A stretch of 64,000 nucleotides of DNA from an uncultured Oscillospiraceae bacterium (GTDB lineage Bacteria > Bacillota > Clostridia > Oscillospirales > Oscillospiraceae): positions 1 to 64,000 of the forward strand of contig CAKUHU010000007.1 in NCBI GenBank assembly GCA_934659425.1. Reading direction: 5' to 3'. Both the position numbers and the translations under genes were made by a program. This document shows positions 52,345-61,449 of this stretch, in pieces. The notes under the pieces are model-generated. The model saw only the letters and a list, made by a program, of their open reading frames with translations. It was not told the origin of the DNA and searched no databases. Numbering within the stretch: position 1 is the first letter of the stretch; every line of letters starts with the position of its first letter.

Positions 52345-52992
52345 ATGAGAAGTCGTTTGGATGAGGATATGGCTCTTCTCAACAAAGAGCTGATCCAGAT
52401 GGGGGCCCTCTGTGAGGAGGCTATCGCCCTGGCCTCCAAGGCGCTGGCCGGGGAGCGGGAACTGGCCAAACAGGTCTCCGTCCTGGAGAATGAGACCGAC
52501 CAGATGGAACGGGATATCGAGACAAGATGCCTCAAGGTCCTCCTCCGCCAGCAGCCGGTGGCCCGGGATCTGCGGCAGATCTCAGCCGCCCTGAAGATGA
52601 TCACCGATCTGGAGCGTATCGGTGATCAGGCGGATGACATCGCCGAGATCATCCTTTCCTTGGACAACCGGAACTGGCTGGATACCGACCCTATCCGCCG
52701 CATGGCGGAGATGGCCACCCGAATGGTGACCCAGAGCGTGGATGCCTATGTACGCCGGGATCTGGAGCTGGCCAAAGAGGTGGAGAAAAGTGATGACCAG
52801 GTAGATTCTGCCTTTGATGAGGTGAAAAGGATCCTGATCGAATTGCTCTCCAAGGCCCCCAGCCAGGGGGAGTATGCCCTGGATCTGCTGATGATCGCCA
52901 AATATTTTGAGCGTATCGGCGACCATGCGGTGAATATTGCCCAGTGGGTCATGTTCTCCATCACGGGGACCCATAACGAGGTGGGAATATGA
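52345..52992 (+). CDS. phoU: Phosphate signalling regulator PhoU
   Basis: Cytoplasmic helical protein that links the Pst transporter to PhoR and represses phosphate uptake when phosphate is plentiful. 215 residues forming two three-helix repeats, with the metal-binding blocks KMITDLERIGDQADDIAE and IAKYFERIGDHAVNIAQWV. The ATG at 52345 has GGGAGG 10 bases upstream. It overlaps the response regulator start by 4 bases. Confidence 0.95.
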   Translation: MRSRLDEDMALLNKELIQMGALCEEAIALASKALAGERELAKQVSVLENETDQMERDIETRCLKVLLRQQPVARDLRQISAALKMITDLERIGDQADDIAEIILSLDNRNWLDTDPIRRMAEMATRMVTQSVDAYVRRDLELAKEVEKSDDQVDSAFDEVKRILIELLSKAPSQGEYALDLLMIAKYFERIGDHAVNIAQWVMFSITGTHNEVGI

Positions 52993-53663
52993 TTTGGTGC
53001 GTGGAGGATGACGGCAGCATCCGGGACATCGAGACCTATGCCCTGGAGTCCACGGGACTGCCTGCCCGGGGGTTTGCCGATGGCTCTTCGTTCTGGGCGG
53101 CGCTGGAGAAGGAACGGCCTGATCTGGTGCTGCTGGACGTGATGCTCCCCGGCGTGGACGGAGTGACCCTCCTGCGGCGGATGAAAGAGGACCCGACCAA
53201 ACGGGATATCCCTGTCATCATGGCCACTGCCAAGGGAGCGGAGTACGATAAGATCCAAAGCTTGGACTTGGGGGCGGATGACTATTTGGTCAAGCCCTTC
53301 GGGATGATGGAGATGGTCTCCCGGGTGAAGGCGGTACTTCGCCGCTGCGGGCCTAAGCAGGATGCAGGCCTGCTGAAGGCGGAAGGCGTGGAGATGGATG
53401 TGAAGGGACACACTGTCACAGTGGATGGCGAGCGGGTTATGCTGACGTTTAAGGAGTTCGCCCTGCTGCAGTTGTTATTGTCCCACCCTAATATAGCATT
53501 TACCCGTGAGCAGCTTTTAGCGGATGTCTGGAACACGGAATACTCTGGTGAGACCCGGACAGTGGATATGCATATCCGCACGCTTCGCCAGAAGCTCGGC
53601 GATTATGGTGCGATGATCGAAACGGTTCGCAATGTAGGATATCGGCTGGGGATGAAGCAATGA
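52989..53663 (+). CDS. phoP: PhoP/PhoB-like response regulator
   Basis: OmpR-class DNA-binding response regulator, 224 residues. The receiver domain has acidic pocket ED (residues 6-7), the phosphorylated Asp in LVLLDVMLPGVDGV (near residue 50) and Lys in DDYLVKPFG. The winged-helix domain (about 125-224) ends with ETRTVDMHIRTLRQKLGD and VRNVGYRL. The order pst-phoU-RR-HK shows it is the phosphate-starvation regulator; it probably binds the repeats at 48791. ATGA overlaps on both sides. Confidence 0.92.
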   Translation: MIWCVEDDGSIRDIETYALESTGLPARGFADGSSFWAALEKERPDLVLLDVMLPGVDGVTLLRRMKEDPTKRDIPVIMATAKGAEYDKIQSLDLGADDYLVKPFGMMEMVSRVKAVLRRCGPKQDAGLLKAEGVEMDVKGHTVTVDGERVMLTFKEFALLQLLLSHPNIAFTREQLLADVWNTEYSGETRTVDMHIRTLRQKLGDYGAMIETVRNVGYRLGMKQ

Positions 53664-55321
53664 CAAAGAAAATTTTTCGCTCCATTCTTTTGGCGGCGGC
53701 GGCCGTGCTGCTGGCCAGCCTTGCCATTATTATGGACTGTCTTTACAATCACTATGAGACCGTGCAGGAAAAACAGCTGAGAGATGAGCTGCTCTTTGCG
53801 GCCTGCGGCGTGGAGGAGAACGGGGATGAGTACCTAAAAAAATTGGCGGCCGGCGATAACCGGCTGACCTGGGTGGCGGCGGATGGCACGGTGCTCTTTG
53901 ATACCCAAGCCTCCGCGGAGAATATGGAGAACCATGCCCAGAGGGAGGAAATCCAAGCGGCTTTTGAAAAAGGGGAGGGAAGCTCTATCCGCTATTCCGC
54001 CACCCTGACGGAAAAGACGCTTTACTACGCAAAGGCGTTGGAGGATGGAACTGTGCTGCGGATCTCCATCAGCCAGCTTACATTCCTCGCCTTGGTGCTC
54101 GGCATGCTGTATCCCATAGTCGTTGTGGCGGTCCTTGCCATTATTCTCTCCGCTGTGTTGGCCCACTGGATGGCGAAAAAAATTGTGGAGCCGCTCAATC
54201 AGCTTGATCTGGATACGCCGATGGAAAATGACGCCTATGAGGAGCTGACCCCGCTGCTCAAACGTATTTACCAACAGCACCGTCAGATTTCCGCACAGCT
54301 TCGCCAGCTGCAGGAAAAGACGGATGAATTTGACCAAATTACCAAGAGCATGAGCGAGGGGCTTGTTCTTCTGGACAGCAAGGGCGTTGTGCTCAGCATC
54401 AATCCCGCAGCCAAAAAACTTTTTCATGCCGGCCAAATGAGCAATGGACAGGATTTCCTGACCATTGACCGCAGCCTGGACATCAATCAGGCCATTCAAA
54501 CCGCCATGGATGATGGGCACAGTGAGATCCGAGCGGAACGCAATGGCAGGGAGTATCAGTTTGACATCAGCCGCATTGAGTCGGACGGTGTGGTGATCGG
54601 CACAGTGCTGCTGGCCTTTGACGTCACAGAGCAGGAGCTTGCGGAGCAAAATCGGCGGGAATTTACGGCCAATGTCTCCCATGAATTGAAAACGCCCCTG
54701 CAATCTATCATTGGCAGTGCGGAGCTGCTGGAAAACGACCTTGTCAAAGAGGCGGATGTATCCAGGTTTGTGGGCCATATCCGGGATGAGGCAGCCCGCC
54801 TGGTCACGCTGATCGAAGATATCCTCCGCCTGTCTCAGCTTGACGAGGGGGTGGAGATGCCCCGGGAGGAGACGGACCTCTATGAGACGGCCTGTGATGT
54901 GGCGGAAACGCTGCAAGACAGCGCCGCGGCGAAAGGTGTCCAGCTCTCTGTCACCGGTGAGAGCACGACAATAAATGGTGTGCGCAGGCTCTTGACAGAG
55001 ATGATCTATAACCTGTGCGACAACGCGATCAAATACAACGTGGAGGGCGGCTTGGCAGAGATCCGGATTTCCGGAGGGGAACAGGAGGCGGTCGTGACCG
55101 TCAAAGATACCGGCATCGGGATTCCGACGGAATATCAATCCAGGGTATTTGAGCGGTTTTTCCGGGTGGATAAAAGCCACTCGAAGGCCTCCGGGGGAAC
55201 GGGGCTGGGACTGTCCATTGTAAAGCATGCTGTGCAGTATCATCATGGAAAGATCGATTTGCAAAGCGAAGCGGGCAAGGGAACCACCATTTCCGTTGTG
55301 CTTCCCAAGGGGGAAAAATAA
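53660..55321 (+). CDS. phoR: PhoR-like sensor histidine kinase
   Basis: Membrane kinase paired with the preceding regulator, 553 residues. One N-terminal membrane helix (about 8-26), an extracellular domain of about 110 residues, a second helix (about 138-166), a PAS-like domain (about 225-325), then the phospho-acceptor NVSHELKTPLQSIIGSAELL (His near 341) and the ATPase domain with N-box NLCDNAIKYN, VKDTGIGIP and GGTGLGLSIVKHAV. The layout equals Bacillus PhoR. Confidence 0.93.
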   Translation: MTKKIFRSILLAAAAVLLASLAIIMDCLYNHYETVQEKQLRDELLFAACGVEENGDEYLKKLAAGDNRLTWVAADGTVLFDTQASAENMENHAQREEIQAAFEKGEGSSIRYSATLTEKTLYYAKALEDGTVLRISISQLTFLALVLGMLYPIVVVAVLAIILSAVLAHWMAKKIVEPLNQLDLDTPMENDAYEELTPLLKRIYQQHRQISAQLRQLQEKTDEFDQITKSMSEGLVLLDSKGVVLSINPAAKKLFHAGQMSNGQDFLTIDRSLDINQAIQTAMDDGHSEIRAERNGREYQFDISRIESDGVVIGTVLLAFDVTEQELAEQNRREFTANVSHELKTPLQSIIGSAELLENDLVKEADVSRFVGHIRDEAARLVTLIEDILRLSQLDEGVEMPREETDLYETACDVAETLQDSAAAKGVQLSVTGESTTINGVRRLLTEMIYNLCDNAIKYNVEGGLAEIRISGGEQEAVVTVKDTGIGIPTEYQSRVFERFFRVDKSHSKASGGTGLGLSIVKHAVQYHHGKIDLQSEAGKGTTISVVLPKGEK

Positions 55322-55385
55322 AACATGCTCCCGCTGTCCTTATCGCCGGGGATTACACTGTGGGAAATGGGCATGTATGATGTGC

Positions 55386-55419
55386 AAAAAGCGCCTGCTG
55401 TAAATCAGCGGGCGCTTTT
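55386..55419 (+). terminator. Terminator of the pst-pho operon
   Basis: AAAAGCGCC.GCTG / CAGC.GGCGCTTTT stem with a five-base loop and T-run, 65 bases after phoR. Confidence 0.75.
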
Positions 55420-55526
55420 GTGCTGCTGGCCGAAACTGCCTGCCTTCCTATGCGGACGTTTTGTATGATCTTCTCGGGTTCCCCAAGGGGAGGAAGGCAA
55501 TGAGGAGTCGGCGGGCATAGGATGGT

Positions 55527-56061
55527 TTGACTTCCTGGAAAGGAATTGTCCGAGAGCTCTGCCGGCTCGATCAGCTGATGGCGCAGTATGGACTGACAGG
55601 ACTCAGCCTGGAGGCTATCCTTCTCAGGAAGCTGGATCTCCTGGCGCTCCAGGAGATGGAAATAAAAAGCGCGGCTGGGAGCGTTTATAACCAGCGTCTC
55701 TATTTTGGCGGTCTATATAGTCCGGTTTCCCGACTGCCGGACGACTGCCTGACTCAAAAGATTGAGGAGACCTATGGCTCACCGGAGCGGTTCAAACGGC
55801 TTTTAACAGAGACGGCGGATGCCTTGATAGGAGCCTGGCTGGGTTTGGCTTATCCAAGCGGGCGGCGCACTGCATATCGCCATCACCAGGAACCATAGAG
55901 TGGTCAGTCTAAACGCAGTACAGCCGATCTTTGTTATCGACCTTTGGAAATATGCCTATTTCCCCGTGCACGGTTTTGACAGAAAAGCCTACCTTGACAC
56001 ATGGTTCGACATCGTGAACCGAGAGAAAGCGGACCAGCGATTTCAAAGTTTAGCCCAGTGA
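55527..56061 (+). pseudogene. Fe/Mn superoxide dismutase-like gene, decayed
   Basis: Two frames together give the C-terminal three quarters of an SOD-fold protein: AGSVYNQRLYFGGLYSP, KIEETYGSPERFKRLLTETA, then, after a frame change near 55865, GGALHIAITRNHRVV and PIFVIDLWKYAYFPVHGFDR, ending at 56061. Where SODs have the metal ligands VxNH and DVWEHAY, this has YNQ and DLWKYAY, so two histidines are lost. The N-terminal ligand region is also missing. It may have been a non-enzymatic homolog before the frame broke. Confidence 0.75.
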
Positions 56062-56093
56062 GGGGAGGGGCACCCGTTTTTGCAAAAAACCTC

Positions 56094-56122
56094 TTGCGTT
56101 TGGGGGAAAAGTGTGCTAACAT
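56094..56122 (+). promoter_or_regulatory. Promoter of tRNA-Gly
   Basis: TTGCGT (56094-56099), 17-base spacer, TAACAT (56117-56122) preceded by TGTGC, as before tRNA-Pro. Confidence 0.72.
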
Positions 56123-56151
56123 ATAAAAGCTTTCCTATGAACAGAGAATCT

Positions 56152-56225
56152 GCAGGTGTAGTTCAATGGTAGAATGTCAGCTTCCCAAGCTGAACACGGG
56201 GGTTCGATTCCCCTCACCTGCTCCA
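56152..56225 (+). tRNA. tRNA-Gly (anticodon CCC)
   Basis: Complete 74-base cloverleaf with encoded CCA. Acceptor GCAGGTG / CACCTGC, anticodon arm TCAGC-TTCCCAA-GCTGA with anticodon CCC, T arm GGGGG-TTCGATT-CCCCT. Reads GGG. Like tRNA-Pro it is followed by a terminator and then a toxin-immunity pair. Confidence 0.96.
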
Positions 56226-56226
56226 C

Positions 56227-56263
56227 GTCGCTGCGGATGATATATCGTCCGCAGCGACTTTTT
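56227..56263 (+). terminator. Terminator of tRNA-Gly
   Basis: GTCGCTGCGGA / TCCGCAGCGAC stem, ten-base loop, TTTTT. Confidence 0.9.
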
Positions 56264-56300
56264 ATCAAAAAGTTGTCGAGTATTCTTTCTGAGATAAGCT

Positions 56301-56334
56301 GACAGGCCGCCTATTGGCGGCCTGTCTTTATTTA
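56301..56334 (+). terminator. Second terminator before the toxin module
   Basis: GACAGGCCGCC / GGCGGCCTGTC stem with TATT loop and TTTATTT. Confidence 0.8.
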
Positions 56335-56437
56335 TCCCCCCATTGCAGCTATGGTGTATCCGAACGCCCAATTCGACACTGCGTTCTCTCCAAGAGCAGA
56401 CAGGCAGCATGCATATAGTGTTCAAAGGAGGAGATCT

Positions 56438-56986
56438 ATGTATCGGAAACAATGGACAGTCCCTGTGCGGATCCTGAAATCGGACACTCTGGGGTGGGTC
56501 AGGTGGGTACATCAGACGCAGGGGAAGACACACTGTGAAGAATGTCTCATGTTAGACGGGTGCTTGTTTTTAAGTGGTAAGACGCCGCCCTGGCCGCACC
56601 ACCCCAATTGCCACTGCATCTTGGAGCCAATCGACTACATCGTGGTCCTCACAAGTGCAACAGCACATAGTGATTACAGTAAATTTGACCCCTATTTATT
56701 TGATCCGGAAAATTTTTATCAGCACGGAAAGAATCGGGCTTTTGAAAGCTGGGGCTATTCTATTTCGGATTCCCTTTGGCTGAAAAATGAAATAGAGAGG
56801 CAGGCACTTGAAAAATATCTTGCTGGAGACTATATTTTAGGAAAGCTTGATAAAGATGGTCAACGGATCAGTATCCGCGTTACCATTCCAAGAAATAACA
56901 GAATAGGGGATGTATCCTTTATTACAGGCTGGATGGTCTACCCCAATGGTCAGATTAGGCTTACAACACCATATGGAGGAAAATAA
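56438..56986 (+). CDS. Putative toxin: MuF-type cysteine domain plus DUF6883-like domain
   Basis: 182 residues from the ATG at 56438, which has AAAGGAGGAG upstream. Residues 20-62 hold the same cysteine plan as the barnase protein at 41942: HCEECLMLDG ... HHPNCHC (Cys33, 36, 58, 60). The C-terminal part (about 82-182) resembles the DUF6883 domain found at the ends of polymorphic toxins: FDPENFYQHGKNRAFESWGY, YILGKLDKDGQRISIRVTIP, TGWMVYPNGQIRLTTPYG. The activity of that domain is not known to me. No signal peptide. The next gene, 2 bases downstream, is the likely immunity gene. Confidence 0.75.
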   Translation: MYRKQWTVPVRILKSDTLGWVRWVHQTQGKTHCEECLMLDGCLFLSGKTPPWPHHPNCHCILEPIDYIVVLTSATAHSDYSKFDPYLFDPENFYQHGKNRAFESWGYSISDSLWLKNEIERQALEKYLAGDYILGKLDKDGQRISIRVTIPRNNRIGDVSFITGWMVYPNGQIRLTTPYGGK

Positions 56987-56988
56987 AA

Positions 56989-57315
56989 ATGAAAATGATG
57001 GATTGCGTTGAAGTACTCGTGGAAAAAGAAACCTATGCGAAAGAGGGCGTCCACAAGGGGATGCAGGGATGGATCTGCTTGGAACAACGTGTAGAAGGCT
57101 ACTGGCTGGTCGATTTCCCACAATACGGAGAGAAAGATGATATTGCTATGATTAGCATCAGAGAGGAAGACCTTATGATGCTGCCCCATGGGATGGACAC
57201 CCGGGTAAATGAGCGGATTAAGGCGCAGTTTGATGCCATAGAGCAGGCAGACAAAGCGGAAAAAGACAGCGATACTGGCAGCCTGTCCGAAAATATTTCA
57301 GACTACCTGATCTGA
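56989..57315 (+). CDS. Putative immunity protein (DUF4926-like) with ISDYLI tail
   Basis: 108 residues. The N-terminal 65 residues look like a small beta-barrel (DCVEVLVEKETYAKEGVHKG; GWICLEQ; YWLVDFPQYG), similar to DUF4926-type proteins that often follow toxin genes. The C-terminal part is charged and ends ENISDYLI, almost the same as the barstar-like protein at 42541 (EDISDYII); the last 30 coding bases of the two genes agree at 24 positions. GGAGGAAAA precedes the ATG. Immunity function is inferred from position and tail, not shown. Confidence 0.68.
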   Translation: MKMMDCVEVLVEKETYAKEGVHKGMQGWICLEQRVEGYWLVDFPQYGEKDDIAMISIREEDLMMLPHGMDTRVNERIKAQFDAIEQADKAEKDSDTGSLSENISDYLI

Positions 57316-57355
57316 AAGCTTTCATTTGCCGCCCATCAAAATGTTTGCCCTCTCC

Positions 57356-57394
57356 AAATCGCCGCAAGCGACATGTCGCTTGCGGCGATTTTTT
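57356..57394 (+). terminator. Terminator after the second toxin-immunity module
   Basis: AATCGCCGCAAGCGAC / GTCGCTTGCGGCGATT stem with a two-base centre and T-run. Confidence 0.9.
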
Positions 57395-57430
57395 ATATTC
57401 CAATTGCGGGGCAGTGCGGAGGCTTTTTGT

Positions 57431-59893
57431 TCACTCTGCAGGCAGTGCGGCGGACGAAGGAAGAAGGACGATCTGCCCCTGGTGAGCTGTCACAGTCAGG
57501 GTACATCCGGAGGAGAGTGCGCCGGATAGAAGCAGCTCAGCGGCCGGGTCTTCCACTTGGGAGCGAATGACACGGCGGAGAGGACGGGCGCCGTAGTCCG
57601 GGTCGAAGCCGGAGCGGGTCAGGAGCTCTTCCGCCTGGCCTGTTACGCTCAAGCCTACTCCTAAGGAGGTTAAGCGCTGGGCCAGGGAGGAGAGCATTTG
57701 GCGAGTGATGGCGGTGAGCTCAGATGTCCCCAGCTGGCAAAAGACGATGGTCTCATCCAGACGGTTTAAAAATTCAGGGCGGAAGGTGCGGCGGACATCT
57801 GCCATGACGGCCTGTTCCACCTCCGCCCTGGGCCGCAGGCCATTTTCCTGTGAGAGGGAAGAGAAGCCTAATTTTCCTTTGGATGTGATCTGGCGGGCGC
57901 CTACGTTGGATGTGAGAATGAGCACACAGTTGCGAAAGTCCGCTTTTCGCCCCTGGGCGTCGGTGACTTGGCCGTCCTCCAATGCCTGCAGGAGGATATT
58001 CCATACGTCCTCATGGGCCTTTTCGATTTCGTCAAAAAGGACGACAGAATAGGGTTTACGCCTTACTGCCTCGGTGAGCTGCCCGCCCTCTTCATGCCCT
58101 ACATAGCCGGGAGGGGAGCCCAGGAGCCGGGAGACGGTGTGCTGCTCCATATACTCAGACATATCAAAGCGGATCAGCGCCTCTTCGCTGCCAAAAAGGG
58201 CCTCTGCCAGGGCTTTGCACAGTTCAGTCTTGCCCACTCCGGTGGGACCCAGGAAGAGAAAGGACCCCACGGGACGGCCCGGTTCCTTGAGACCCACCCG
58301 GCCCCGGCGGACCGCTTTGGCCACAGCGGCCACCGCCTTATCCTGCCCCACCACCCGGCTGTGCAGGGTGTCCTCCAGGGCCAGGAGCCGGTCGCTCTCG
58401 GACCGGGTCAAGGAGGTCACAGGGATTCCGGTCCAGCCGGATACGACGCAGGCCACATCCTGTTCTGTGACGGAGCGGGAAGAACGCTCTTGGAGAAGAA
58501 CGGCTTTTTCCCGCTCCAAGTTGTGGCGAAAGTCTCTCTCTGCGTCCCGGTACATGGCGGCCTTTTCAAAATTTTGCCCTCGAATGGCTGCTTCCTTCCG
58601 CTGGCGGGCATCGGTGATCTTCCTCTCCAGCTCTTTGAGCGCGGGGGGAAGCTCTATGCCCGCCAGGCGGGCCCGGCTGGCGGCCTCATCCATCAGATCT
58701 ACCGCCTTGTCGGGAAGCCGCCGGTCGGGCAGATAACGAATGGAGAGAGCAACGGCGGCGGAGAGGGCAGCATCGGTGATGGTGAGCCGGTGGTGCTGCT
58801 CATACCGGGGCCGGAGTCCCTGGAGAATGGCCTCGGTGTCTGGCGCTGTAGGCTCGGAGATGGTGACAGGCTGGAATCGCCGCTCCAGCGCGGCGTCTTT
58901 TTCGATATATTTCCGATATTCCTCGGTGGTGGTGGCGCCGATCACTTGGAGGTCGCCCCGGCCCAAGGCGGGCTTGAGAATATTGGCGGCGTCGATAGCC
59001 CCCTCGGCGCTGCCGGCTCCCACGATGGTGTGGAGTTCATCTAAAAACAGGATCACATCCCCCGCCCGCCGGACCTCGGTAAGGATATTCTTGACCCGCT
59101 CTTCAAATTCTCCCCGGTATTTGGTGCCGGCCACCATGGAGGACAGATCCAAGGACACCAAACGCTTCGAGACCAAGTCGTCGGGCACTTGATGATCGGC
59201 AATGGCTAAGGCCAGGGCCTCGGCTACCGCTGTCTTGCCCACACCGGGTTCCCCGATGAGAGCGGGATTGTTTTTCCGGCGGCGGGCCAGAATCTCAATG
59301 ACACGCCGGACCTCCTTTTCCCGGCCAATGACGGGATCCAGCTTTCCGGCAGCGGCCAAGGCGGTCAGATCCCTGGAAAACTGGTCCAAAAGCTTGGTGG
59401 GGGAGCCGGGCCGTTCCTCGCGCTCCGGCCGGCGGCGCTCCAAGGGACGGGGATCGGATACGCCGAAGGAGGAGCTGACGTCTCCCAACAGCCGCCGGGG
59501 ATCTTTTCCGGCGGCGAGGATGACCCGGCCGGCGGCACTGTCGTTCAAGCGGAGGAGGCCGGTGAGCAGGTGTCCGGTATCTGCGCGGGAAGCTTGGCAC
59601 CGGCGGGCCTCCGTCAAAGCCAGCTCCAAGCATTCCAAACAACGGGGAGTGAGCCCTTGAGAGGGGAGTCCTCCCGCCGCCCCCAATCCAATGAGCCGCA
59701 CCAGGGTCCCCCGCAGAACTTCTGCGGACAATCCGGCGGCGGCCAGGGCCTTGGCACCGGGGCCCCGTCCCTCCCGAGCGATCCCCAGGAGCAGATGCTC
59801 AGTACCTACATAACTGTGGCCCAGTTCCGCAGAACTTTCCTGGGCCAGGCGGAGTGCGGTCTCGGCTCCCGCAGTGAATTCAATAGCGCTCAA
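57431..59893 (-). CDS. clpC: ATP-dependent protease/chaperone ATPase ClpC
   Basis: AAA+ unfoldase that feeds proteins to ClpP and refolds or removes damaged ones; 820 residues. The N-domain has two Clp_N repeats (about 1-140). The first ATPase ring has [20 protein letters not shown] (near 215) and the second [20 protein letters not shown] (near 550). Between them is a UVR-like stretch ([14 protein letters not shown]), which identifies ClpC rather than ClpB. The start seems to be TTG at 59893 with AGAGGAG six bases upstream. The usual neighbours ctsR and mcsAB are absent. Confidence 0.93.
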   Translation of the reverse strand: MSAIEFTAGAETALRLAQESSAELGHSYVGTEHLLLGIAREGRGPGAKALAAAGLSAEVLRGTLVRLIGLGAAGGLPSQGLTPRCLECLELALTEARRCQASRADTGHLLTGLLRLNDSAAGRVILAAGKDPRRLLGDVSSSFGVSDPRPLERRRPEREERPGSPTKLLDQFSRDLTALAAAGKLDPVIGREKEVRRVIEILARRRKNNPALIGEPGVGKTAVAEALALAIADHQVPDDLVSKRLVSLDLSSMVAGTKYRGEFEERVKNILTEVRRAGDVILFLDELHTIVGAGSAEGAIDAANILKPALGRGDLQVIGATTTEEYRKYIEKDAALERRFQPVTISEPTAPDTEAILQGLRPRYEQHHRLTITDAALSAAVALSIRYLPDRRLPDKAVDLMDEAASRARLAGIELPPALKELERKITDARQRKEAAIRGQNFEKAAMYRDAERDFRHNLEREKAVLLQERSSRSVTEQDVACVVSGWTGIPVTSLTRSESDRLLALEDTLHSRVVGQDKAVAAVAKAVRRGRVGLKEPGRPVGSFLFLGPTGVGKTELCKALAEALFGSEEALIRFDMSEYMEQHTVSRLLGSPPGYVGHEEGGQLTEAVRRKPYSVVLFDEIEKAHEDVWNILLQALEDGQVTDAQGRKADFRNCVLILTSNVGARQITSKGKLGFSSLSQENGLRPRAEVEQAVMADVRRTFRPEFLNRLDETIVFCQLGTSELTAITRQMLSSLAQRLTSLGVGLSVTGQAEELLTRSGFDPDYGARPLRRVIRSQVEDPAAELLLSGALSSGCTLTVTAHQGQIVLLPSSAALPAE

Positions 59894-60117
59894 TAGGATC
59901 TCTCCTCTCGGGGGCGGTCGTTTTTTTCGGAGAGGAGAGATCTCGGTGAGAATGGGTGGCGCTCTTCTCTCTGCCCTCCAGTTCGGGAGTCAGGCTTCCA
60001 GATGCTTCCGTTCGGAAAATGCCTGCAGGTCGTGCCATATCCATCCGCTCCTTTCATTTTTTCCAAAACAGCTTTCCACTGCCGTAAAAATATACCCAAA
60101 GTTGACGCAATTTAGCA

Positions 60118-60145
60118 TTGAAATTTGCGGATCATGTGTTATAAT
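60118..60145 (+). promoter_or_regulatory. Promoter of the ferredoxin gene
   Basis: TTGAAA (60118-60123), 16-base spacer, TATAAT (60140-60145), 35 bases before the start codon. Confidence 0.75.
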
Positions 60146-60179
60146 AGTTTTACATTCAAGTGACTTGGAGGTGTAACCA

Positions 60180-60350
60180 ATGGCTTATGTGATTAGCGAT
60201 GCTTGTGTCAGCTGCGGCTCCTGCGCCGATGCTTGCCCTGTTTCTGCAATTTCTCAGGGCGACACTCAATATGTGATCGACGCGGGTACCTGCATCGAGT
60301 GCGGCAGCTGTGCCGGAACCTGCCCCACCGGTGCCATCTCTCAGGGCTAA
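60180..60350 (+). CDS. 2[4Fe-4S] ferredoxin
   Basis: Small clostridial-type electron carrier of 56 residues with two CxxCxxCxxxCP cluster motifs: CVSCGSCADACP (residues 9-20) and CIECGSCAGTCP (38-49). The two halves are clear internal repeats, each ending in (S/G)AISQG. TTGGAGGTG precedes the ATG. It forms a single-gene transcript with its own promoter and terminator, fitting high expression as a general electron carrier. Confidence 0.97.
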   Translation: MAYVISDACVSCGSCADACPVSAISQGDTQYVIDAGTCIECGSCAGTCPTGAISQG

Positions 60351-60360
60351 GGGTCTACAC

Positions 60361-60405
60361 AAAAACAGAGGCGCTGCCCAATGGGCGGCGCCTCTGTTTT
60401 TATTT
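60361..60405 (+). terminator. Terminator after the ferredoxin gene
   Basis: AAAAACAGAGGCGC / GCGCCTCTGTTTTT stem extended by GCCC / GGGC, then TATTTT. It may also serve the SDR gene on the other strand. Confidence 0.9.
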
Positions 60406-60441
60406 TCTCCGGGGGGAAATGTTGAGAAGCGGGAGAATAAA

Positions 60442-61206
60442 TTACAGCGTGCTTCCGAAATCGCTGACGATGGTCTGGCCAGTGATGGCCCGAGACTCGT
60501 CGCTGGCCAGGAAGAGGATGATGTTGGCGACATCGGCGGGCATACAGGGCTGAACTTTCAAATCACTGTGCTTGGCCATAACACCGAACATATCAGGGTC
60601 CATATTGGAGGGTTTCATATTTGCCACCATGGGGGTGACGATGGTGCCGGGGCATACGGCATTGCAGCGGATACCGGTTCCCGCGAAGCGGAGGGCGGTA
60701 TGGCGGGTAACGCCGATGACGGCGGATTTGGAGGCCACATAGGCGGCGCCTCCGCAGCCTATGACACCAGCGACAGAGGCCACATTGACAATAGAGCCCT
60801 GACCGGTCTTGGCCATCTCGGCGGAGACCTCCCGCATGCAATACATTGTGCCCTTGGTGTTGGTGCCGATGATGCGATCCAAATCGGCATCCTCCACCCG
60901 GTCAATGGGCTTCAGCCCCTCTTCCAGGACACCGGCGTTGTTGACCAGGATGTCCACCCGCCCAAAGGCCTCCAGCGCCTTTGCCAGCAAATTTTTTGTA
61001 TCCTCGTGCTTGGAGATGTCGGCTACGACGGGCAGGACTTCACCCCCTGCCGCGCGGATCTGGGCGGCGATCTCCTCCAATTGAGCCTGGCGGCGGGCAC
61101 TGATGACTACCTTGGCGCCCTCCTGGGCGAACAGAGTGGCTGTGGCGGCTCCCACGCCGGAGTTGCCGCCGGTGATGATAGCGACTTTTCCCTGCAGACG
61201 GTTCAT
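60442..61206 (-). CDS. Short-chain dehydrogenase/reductase (SDR)
   Basis: NAD(P)-dependent oxidoreductase of the classical SDR family, 254 residues. Cofactor loop TGGNSGVGAATATLF (residues 12-26), NNAG near 88, catalytic Ser in VASVAG (near 140), YVASK with catalytic Tyr and Lys (near 152-156), and NAVCPGTIVTPM. The substrate cannot be told; similarity to FabG-like and hydroxysteroid dehydrogenase members is general only. The ATG at 61206 has AAAGGAG 10 bases upstream. Confidence 0.9.
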   Translation of the reverse strand: MNRLQGKVAIITGGNSGVGAATATLFAQEGAKVVISARRQAQLEEIAAQIRAAGGEVLPVVADISKHEDTKNLLAKALEAFGRVDILVNNAGVLEEGLKPIDRVEDADLDRIIGTNTKGTMYCMREVSAEMAKTGQGSIVNVASVAGVIGCGGAAYVASKSAVIGVTRHTALRFAGTGIRCNAVCPGTIVTPMVANMKPSNMDPDMFGVMAKHSDLKVQPCMPADVANIILFLASDESRAITGQTIVSDFGSTL

Positions 61207-61449
61207 AAATGATTTCTCCTTTGCGTAATATTTGCTTTTGCCTCCCTTGATTGTAGAATCGGAATGGCATAAAAGCAACAATAAAAATAGAAAAGATCAA
61301 CAGATTTCCAGCGGTTCCTTCATTTGTTTTCCCGTTGATGAGGAGAGCCTACGCCCAACGGGGAAATAAAACATGGAAGAGAGCTTCTGGATGAGTTTGC
61401 CCGTGTGCGGAAAGGCGGTTTTGATATAGAGCGGCATCTCGCGGAAGGT
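61207..61449. other. Intergenic region, no gene recognised
   Basis: Between the divergent SDR and argG genes. A plus-strand stretch reads HGRELLDEFARVRKGGFDIE (about 61372-61431), which may be a remnant, but no complete gene, RNA or terminator is visible. Confidence 0.4.
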
